Positions 59,574-64,000 of a DNA stretch of 64,000 nt are shown here, in pieces; the first letter of the stretch is position 1, and every line of letters starts with the position of its first letter. The notes under the pieces were generated by a model. The model was not told the DNA's origin and ran no database searches. It worked only from the letters and a program-made list of their open reading frames with translations. Origin of the DNA: DASTFY01 sp963813375 (GTDB lineage Bacteria > Actinomycetota > Acidimicrobiia > Acidimicrobiales > Ilumatobacteraceae). The DNA lies in assembly GCA_963813375.1 (NCBI GenBank), contig CAWEYT010000008.1, forward strand, positions 423,314-487,313, written 5' to 3'. A program made the translations under genes and the position numbers.

Positions 59574-60731
59574 CTAACCGAGGCGCTCGATGATGGTGGC
59601 GTTGGCCATGCCGCCGCCCTCGCACATGGTCTGCAGGCCGTAGCGGCCGCCGGTGCGCTCGAGCTCGTTGAGCAGGGTGGCCATCAGGCGGGCGCCGGAG
59701 CAGCCGAGCGGATGGCCGAGGGCGATGGCGCCGCCGTTGACGTTGACCTTCTCCATGTCCGGGTGGAACTCCTTCTCCCACGCCAGCACGACCGGAGCGA
59801 AGGCCTCGTTGATCTCGATCAGGTCGATCTGGTCGAGCGTCATGCCCGCCCGCTCGAGCACCTTGGCGGTGGCCGGGATCGGTGCGGTCAGCATGAGCCG
59901 CGGATCGTCGGCGGCGAGGGCGAACTTCACGAAGCGGGCCCGCGGGCGCAGCCCGAGGGCGGCCGCCTTCTCCTCGCTCATGATCAGCATCGCCGCCGCG
60001 CCGTCGGTGATCTGCGAGCTGTTGGCCGCGGTGACCAGGCCGTCTTCCTTGAAGGACGGCTTGAGCGAGGCCAGCTTCTCGACGGTCGACTCCCGGATGC
60101 CCTCGTCGGTCGTCATCAGCGCGCCCTCGGCGTCGAGCACCGGCAGGATCTCCCGCTCGAAGCGACCCTCGTCGCGGGCCCGGGCGGCGTAGGACTGGCT
60201 GCGCAGCGCGAAGGCGTCCATCTCCTCCCGCGTGATGCCCCACTTCTCGGCGATCATCTCGGCCGAGATGCCCTGCGGCACCAGCCCGCCCATCGGCTCG
60301 TAGCGGGCGCCGACGCGCGGGCCGAACGGGAAGCCGACTTGCCGTCGGCGATCGAGGCGCCCATCGGCACGCGGCTCATGACCTCGACCCCGGCGGCGAC
60401 GACCACGTCGTAGGCGCCGGCGATGACGCCCTGGGCGGCGAAGTGGGCGCCTGCTGGGACGAGCCGCACTGGCGATCGACCGTGGTGCCCGGACGGTCTC
60501 GGGCCAGCCGGCGGCCAGCACGGCATTGCGGGCGATGTTGACGCTCTGCTCGCCGACCTGCATGACGCAGCCCATGATGACGTCGTCGACCACGGCCGGG
60601 TCGATGCCGGTGCGCTCCGCCAGCGCCTTCAGGGTCTCGGCGGCGAGGTCGACCGGATGCCATTCCTTGAGCCGCCCGTTGCGCCGGCCGAGCGGGGTGC
60701 GGATCGCGTCGACGATGACGGCGGTGGGCAT
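59574..60731 (-). CDS. Thiolase (acetyl-CoA acetyltransferase family), multiply frame-broken
   Basis: Degradative-type thiolase of about 385 residues, cleaving 3-oxoacyl-CoA in fatty-acid or steroid side-chain oxidation. It begins AVIVDAIRTPLGRRNGRLKEWHPVDL. The nucleophile Cys is in DRQCGSSQQ, and the C-terminal catalytic motifs are NEAFAP, ALGHPLGCSGAR and CEGGGMANA. The frame breaks at about 60335, 60455 and 60490, all in G+C runs, while the C-terminal 250 residues are intact. It is divergent from the acyl-CoA ligase gene. Confidence 0.85.
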   Translation of the reverse strand: MPTAVIVDAIRTPLGRRNGRLKEWHPVDLAAETLKALAERTGIDPAVVDDVIMGCVMQVGEQSVNIARNAVLAAGWPETVRAPRSIASAARPSRRPLRRPGRHRRRLRRGRRRRGRGHEPRADGRLDRRRQVGFPFGPRVGARYEPMGGLVPQGISAEMIAEKWGITREEMDAFALRSQSYAARARDEGRFEREILPVLDAEGALMTTDEGIRESTVEKLASLKPSFKEDGLVTAANSSQITDGAAAMLIMSEEKAAALGLRPRARFVKFALAADDPRLMLTAPIPATAKVLERAGMTLDQIDLIEINEAFAPVVLAWEKEFHPDMEKVNVNGGAIALGHPLGCSGARLMATLLNELERTGGRYGLQTMCEGGGMANATIIERLG

Positions 60732-60852
60732 GGTGGGGCTCCCTGCGACGAGACTTGACCTACGGGTCAAGTCTGGCCCGGGGCGGAGGGCGGGCGCCAA
60801 CCCGCCCGTCCAGTCAGAATGGCGCTCAACGGTCACGGGGGAAGGACAGACG

Positions 60853-62665
60853 ATGACCAACCCGACCTGTGTCGAGGAGGACCACGCGAGGCCGTCGAGG
60901 GGAGACCACGCCGAAGGGCTTCCTGGCCATCGTGGCCGAGCACCCGATCTCGTGATGCTGCGGTCGATGCGGGGAGGGGAGCCCGGGCAGTGGGACGAGT
61001 GGACCGCGGCGGAGTTCGCCGACCTGACCGCCAAGGCGGCCGCAGGGCTGCGGCACCACGGGCTCGTGGCCGGGGAACGGATGCTGCTGATGATGCGGAA
61101 CCGGCCCGACTTCCATTGGTTCGACGCCGCGGCGCAATTCCTGCGGGCCACGCCGGTCAGCATCTACAACTCGTCGTCCCCCGAGGAGATCCAGTACCTG
61201 GCCAGCCACGCCGAGGCCGAGATCGCGGTCGTGGAGGACAGCGGGTTCCTCGAGCGGATCCTGAAGGTGCGCGAGGAGCTGCCCGAGCGCAAGAAGATCT
61301 TCGTCATCAAGCTGCCGGCCGACGCACTGCCGAATGGTGTGCTGCCAGCGGCCGAGCTGCTCGGCCAGGGCGGCCTCGATCTGGCCGAGCTCGCCGCCGA
61401 GACCTCCCCCGACGACCTGGCCACCCTGATCTACACGTCCGGCACCACCGGCCCGCCGAAGGGCGTCATGATCAGCCAGTGCAACGTGGTGTACACGGCC
61501 GAGCAGCTCCGCCTGTGCTTCGCGCCGACTCGACTTCGTCGGCAAGCGGACGGTCTCGTACCTACCGATGGCTCACATCGCCGAGCGGATGATGAGCCAC
61601 TACCAGGGGATGCTGCGCGGCCGGCGTCACTCCTGCCCCGATCCCACCCAGCTCGCCGCGTACGCGAAGGAGGTGCACCCCGAGCTCATCTTCGGCGTGC
61701 CCAGGGTCTGGGAGAAGATCTACCTCGGCGTCAACGCCGCGCTCTCCGCCGACCCCGAACGCAAGCAGAAGTTCGACGAAGGGGTCGCGGCGGCCCTGGA
61801 GATCAAGGCCGCCGAGCTGGCCGGCACGGTCACCCAGGAGCAGAAGGACACGTGGGCGTTCCTGGACGCGGTCGCCTTCGCCCAGGTCCGCGCGCTGCTC
61901 GGGCTCGACGCCTGCCAGGTGGCCATCACCGGCGCCGCGCCGATCCCCCGGTCGATGCTCGAGTGGTACAACGCCATGGGCATCCCGCTCAGCGAGATCT
62001 ACGGCATGTCCGAGTGCTCGGGGCCGATGACGTGGGACGCCTGGGATCCGGCCGGGCACCGTCGGGCGCGCGATCCCCGGCTGTGAGGTGCTCATCGCCG
62101 ACGACGGCGAGGTCATCTGCCGCGGCGGCAACGTCTTCCAGGGGTACTTCAAGCAACCGGACAAGACGGCCGAGACGCTCATCGACGGCTGGCTGCACTC
62201 GGGCGACATCGGCGAGATCGACGAGGACGGCTACCTCAAGATCGTCGACCGCAAGAAGGAGCTGATCATCACCTCCGGCGGCAAGAACATCAGCCCGGCG
62301 AACCTGGAGGCGTCGCTGAAGACGATCGGGCTCGTCGGGCAGGCCGCCGCCATCGGCGACAACCGCAAGTTCGTGTCGGCGATCCTCGTCCTCGATCCCG
62401 AGACGGCCGCGGTGTGGGCCGGCAGCACGGCCTGGCGGGCACGAGCCTGCCCGAGCTGGCCGCCCATCCCGACGTCGTCGCCGAGGTGCAGCGCGGCGTC
62501 GACGAGGTCAACCGGCAGTTCGCCCAGGTCGAGCAGATCAAGAAGTTCATCCTCGTCGGGGAGGAATGGCTGCCCGACTCCGACATGCTCACACCGACCT
62601 CCAAGCTGAAGCGGCGGGGCGTCAACGCTCGGTACGCGGCGGAGATCGAGGCGATGTACGCATGA
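60853..62665 (+). CDS. Long-chain acyl-CoA ligase (AMP-binding), multiply frame-broken
   Basis: Fatty-acid-activating enzyme of about 600 residues. Core motifs are LIYTSGTTGPPKGVMIS (ATP loop), YLPMAHIAERM, EIYGMSECSGP, GWLHSGDIGEIDEDGYLKIVDRKKELIITSGGKNISP and the C-terminal Lys region TPTSKLKRR. FACS-type features (GVPRVWEKI, GAAPIP) place it with long-chain ligases. Breaks lie near 60890, 61530, 62055 and 62430. GGAAGGA before the ATG supports the start. With the divergent thiolase it suggests acyl-chain catabolism. Confidence 0.87.
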
Positions 62666-62721
62666 GAGGCCCGTGATGCGGGCAGGCAGGAGACGCATCC
62701 GATGAATCAAGACGGTTCGCC

Positions 62722-63444
62722 ATGACGAGCGGCCAGCAGGCACCCCCGCTCATCGGTCTCACCGGGCGCGGACGGCGGGCCCACCAGGTCCACGGCCTGC
62801 CGTCGGCGTGGGACGAGGTGCCGGTGGAGGTGCACTTCGGCGACTACTCGGCCCAGGTCACGGCGGCCGGCGGCCTGCCGGTGATGCTCACGAGCGCGGC
62901 GTCCATCGAGGCGCTGGCCGAACGGCTCGACGGTCTGGTGCTGACCGGTGGATCCGACGTCGACCCGGCTCATTACGGCGCCGAGCCGGATCCGAACCTG
63001 GGCGTCGTCGAGCCCGAGCGGGATGATTTCGAGCTGGCGCTCCTGGATGCCGTGGCGGCCGCCGGCCGGCCGGTGCTCGGGATCTGCCGCGGCCTCCAGG
63101 TCATCAACATCTGGGCCGGCGGGACGTTGCACCAGCACGTACCGGAGCACCTCCAGCTCGACCGGCCGCCGGCCGAGCGGGTTCACGACGTGAAGGTGGA
63201 CCCGGCCACGCCGTTCGGCCGCCTCTACCCGGGTGAGATCTGCGTCAACACCTATCACCACCAGGCCATCGACGAGCTGGGTGACGGACTCGTGGTGGTA
63301 GGGCGGGCGCCCGACGGCATCATCGAGATGATCGAGCACGAGCGCCACCGGATGGTGGCCGTGCAGTGGCACCCCGAGCTGCTGGACGATCTGGACCCCG
63401 CGTTCGTCTGGCTCGTCCAGGAGGCCCGCCGAGAAGGCGCCTGA
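62722..63444 (+). CDS. Class-I glutamine amidotransferase-like hydrolase (peptidase C26, PuuD type)
   Basis: 240 residues of the gamma-glutamyl hydrolase group that includes gamma-glutamyl-GABA hydrolase PuuD. Catalytic Cys in VLGICRGLQVIN, His and Glu in AVQWHPELL. The substrate-side motifs VLTGGSDVDPAHYG and NTYHHQAID are typical. Likely role in polyamine or gamma-glutamyl-amide breakdown; no other puu gene is near. A seven-codon reading frame ends on its start codon, probably fortuitous. Confidence 0.85.
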   Translation: MTSGQQAPPLIGLTGRGRRAHQVHGLPSAWDEVPVEVHFGDYSAQVTAAGGLPVMLTSAASIEALAERLDGLVLTGGSDVDPAHYGAEPDPNLGVVEPERDDFELALLDAVAAAGRPVLGICRGLQVINIWAGGTLHQHVPEHLQLDRPPAERVHDVKVDPATPFGRLYPGEICVNTYHHQAIDELGDGLVVVGRAPDGIIEMIEHERHRMVAVQWHPELLDDLDPAFVWLVQEARREGA

Positions 63445-63447
63445 AAC

Positions 63448-63480
63448 CGTTCGGTCCCGAACGAGTTACAGGCCCGAACG
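63448..63480. promoter_or_regulatory. Operator-like array upstream of a P450 gene
   Basis: A perfect inverted repeat CGTTCGG-TC-CCGAACG (63448-63463) is followed by a third half-site CCGAACG (63474-63480). CCGAACG plus the flanking TTACAG therefore occurs twice as a direct repeat. The last TTACAG merges with the -10 TACAGT (63483-63488), eight nt before the GTG at 63497. The position suits a TetR-type repressor of the P450. Confidence 0.55.
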
Positions 63481-63496
63481 ATTACAGTCAGGGCGC

Positions 63497-64000
63497 GTGG
63501 GGAACCTGGATCTCGGCGACGCGAACGCCGACATCACGAGCCACGACACCTACGTCGCCGGCGTACCCCACGCCACGTTCGCCCGGCTCCGTCGCGAGGA
63601 TCCGGTGTCCTGGTGGGACGAAGCGGACGGTCGGGCTTCTGGGCGGTCACCCGCTACGACGACCTGCTCGAGGTGAGCAAGGACCACCACCGCTTCACCG
63701 TCACCCAGGGCATTCGCCTCGAGGAGATGTCGGAGGACGAGACGGCGTCGCGGCGGACGATGATGGAGATGGACCCGCCCGAGCACACGCGCTATCGACG
63801 CCTGGTCAGCCGGCCGTTCAGCCGGCGTGAGGTCTACGCCTACGAGCACGCCATCCGCATGCTGGCGCGGCTCGTCATCGACGAAGTGCGGATCGCCGGC
63901 ACCACGTCGTTCGACTTCGTCGAGGCCATCGCCAAGCAACTCCCGATGCGCATGCTGGGCCGGCTGCTCGGGGTACCGGACGAGGACGGGCCGTGGCTGG
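63497..64000 (+). CDS. Cytochrome P450, N-terminal part, frame-broken, runs off the window
   Basis: The first 168 or so residues of a second P450, unrelated in detail to the one at 48850. Recognisable segments: DITSHDTYVAGVPHATFARLRREDPVSWW, then after a one-base break near 63630 GFWAVTRYDDLLEVSKDHHRF, MDPPEHTRYRRLVSRPFS (the B'-C region typical of bacterial P450s) and PMRMLGRLLGVPDED. The haem loop lies beyond the right edge. The frame, operator array and leaderless -10 decide the GTG start. Confidence 0.83.

Noticed and set aside
62702..62725. Seven-codon upstream reading frame ending on the start of the C26 hydrolase gene
   Set aside because: Could be a leader peptide or the true start shifted by an indel, but nothing in its codons suggests attenuation.

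Overview
The window is about 70% G+C and reads as chromosome from a free-living, aerobic actinobacterium. Its gene content (mycobacterial-type fhaA-fhaB-pstP-rodA-pbpA-pknB cluster, crgA, a diheme qcrC with qcrA/qcrB, and split ctaC-D-F / ctaE-qcrCAB operons) would fit an uncultured Acidimicrobiia-like lineage, but that placement is inference. Many genes appear to be leaderless: a TANNNT -10 hexamer lies 6-9 nt before the start codon. Starts were often chosen on that basis.

A caution on the sequence itself: over fifteen conserved genes are broken by single-base frame shifts. Most are repaired by removing one base, several at a G or C run. This is the signature of an uncorrected long-read assembly rather than of pseudogenes. 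I annotate such genes as one CDS spanning all their pieces.

Layout. 1-8168: partial transglycosylase with a Crp-like upstream site, tRNA-Ser(GCT), ABC-F ATPase, universal stress protein, PhyH-type dioxygenase, pirin, RpiB-like protein, a solitary DNA methyltransferase, and a ZIP transporter. 8278-16065: a YCII-domain protein with its ECF sigma factor, then a ~1843-residue single-chain biotin-dependent carboxylase and a helical hypothetical. 16258-17344: a compact MerR / small membrane protein / Cys-Cys protein operon with a classic 20-bp-spacer MerR promoter. 17470-24381: VOC protein, secreted zinc carboxypeptidase, MetE-like protein, two GNATs, tRNA-Ser(TGA). 24482-31960: the respiratory block, qcrB-qcrA-qcrC-ctaE on the minus strand and ctaG-ctaC-ctaD-ctaF on the plus strand, giving the bcc-aa3 branch. 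31932-34884: pheA divergent from larB-larC. 35508-38058: an ABC permease and ATPase. 38155-43608: an acidic DUF2510 protein, a metallo-beta-lactamase/Rieske fusion, a lipoprotein L,D-transpeptidase and a PAP2 enzyme. 43596-45726: gluQ and an AbiEi/DUF559-like gene. 45793-50297: Rieske oxygenase, SDR and P450/ferredoxin catabolic genes. 50620-59500: the Ser/Thr kinase/cell-shape cluster plus trpG, crgA and a DnaA-box pair. 59574-64000: thiolase, acyl-CoA ligase, a C26 amidotransferase and a partial P450.

The most interesting unexplained signal is a family of five short palindromes (24490, 44603, 44708, 45730, 50468). Their 9-14-bp arms differ in sequence between two subtypes yet stay self-complementary, and they enclose a fixed-length 27-nt core with a conserved TCCGCnACnGA motif. 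Three of them bracket the AbiEi/DUF559-like gene, and one supplies the last codons of qcrB.
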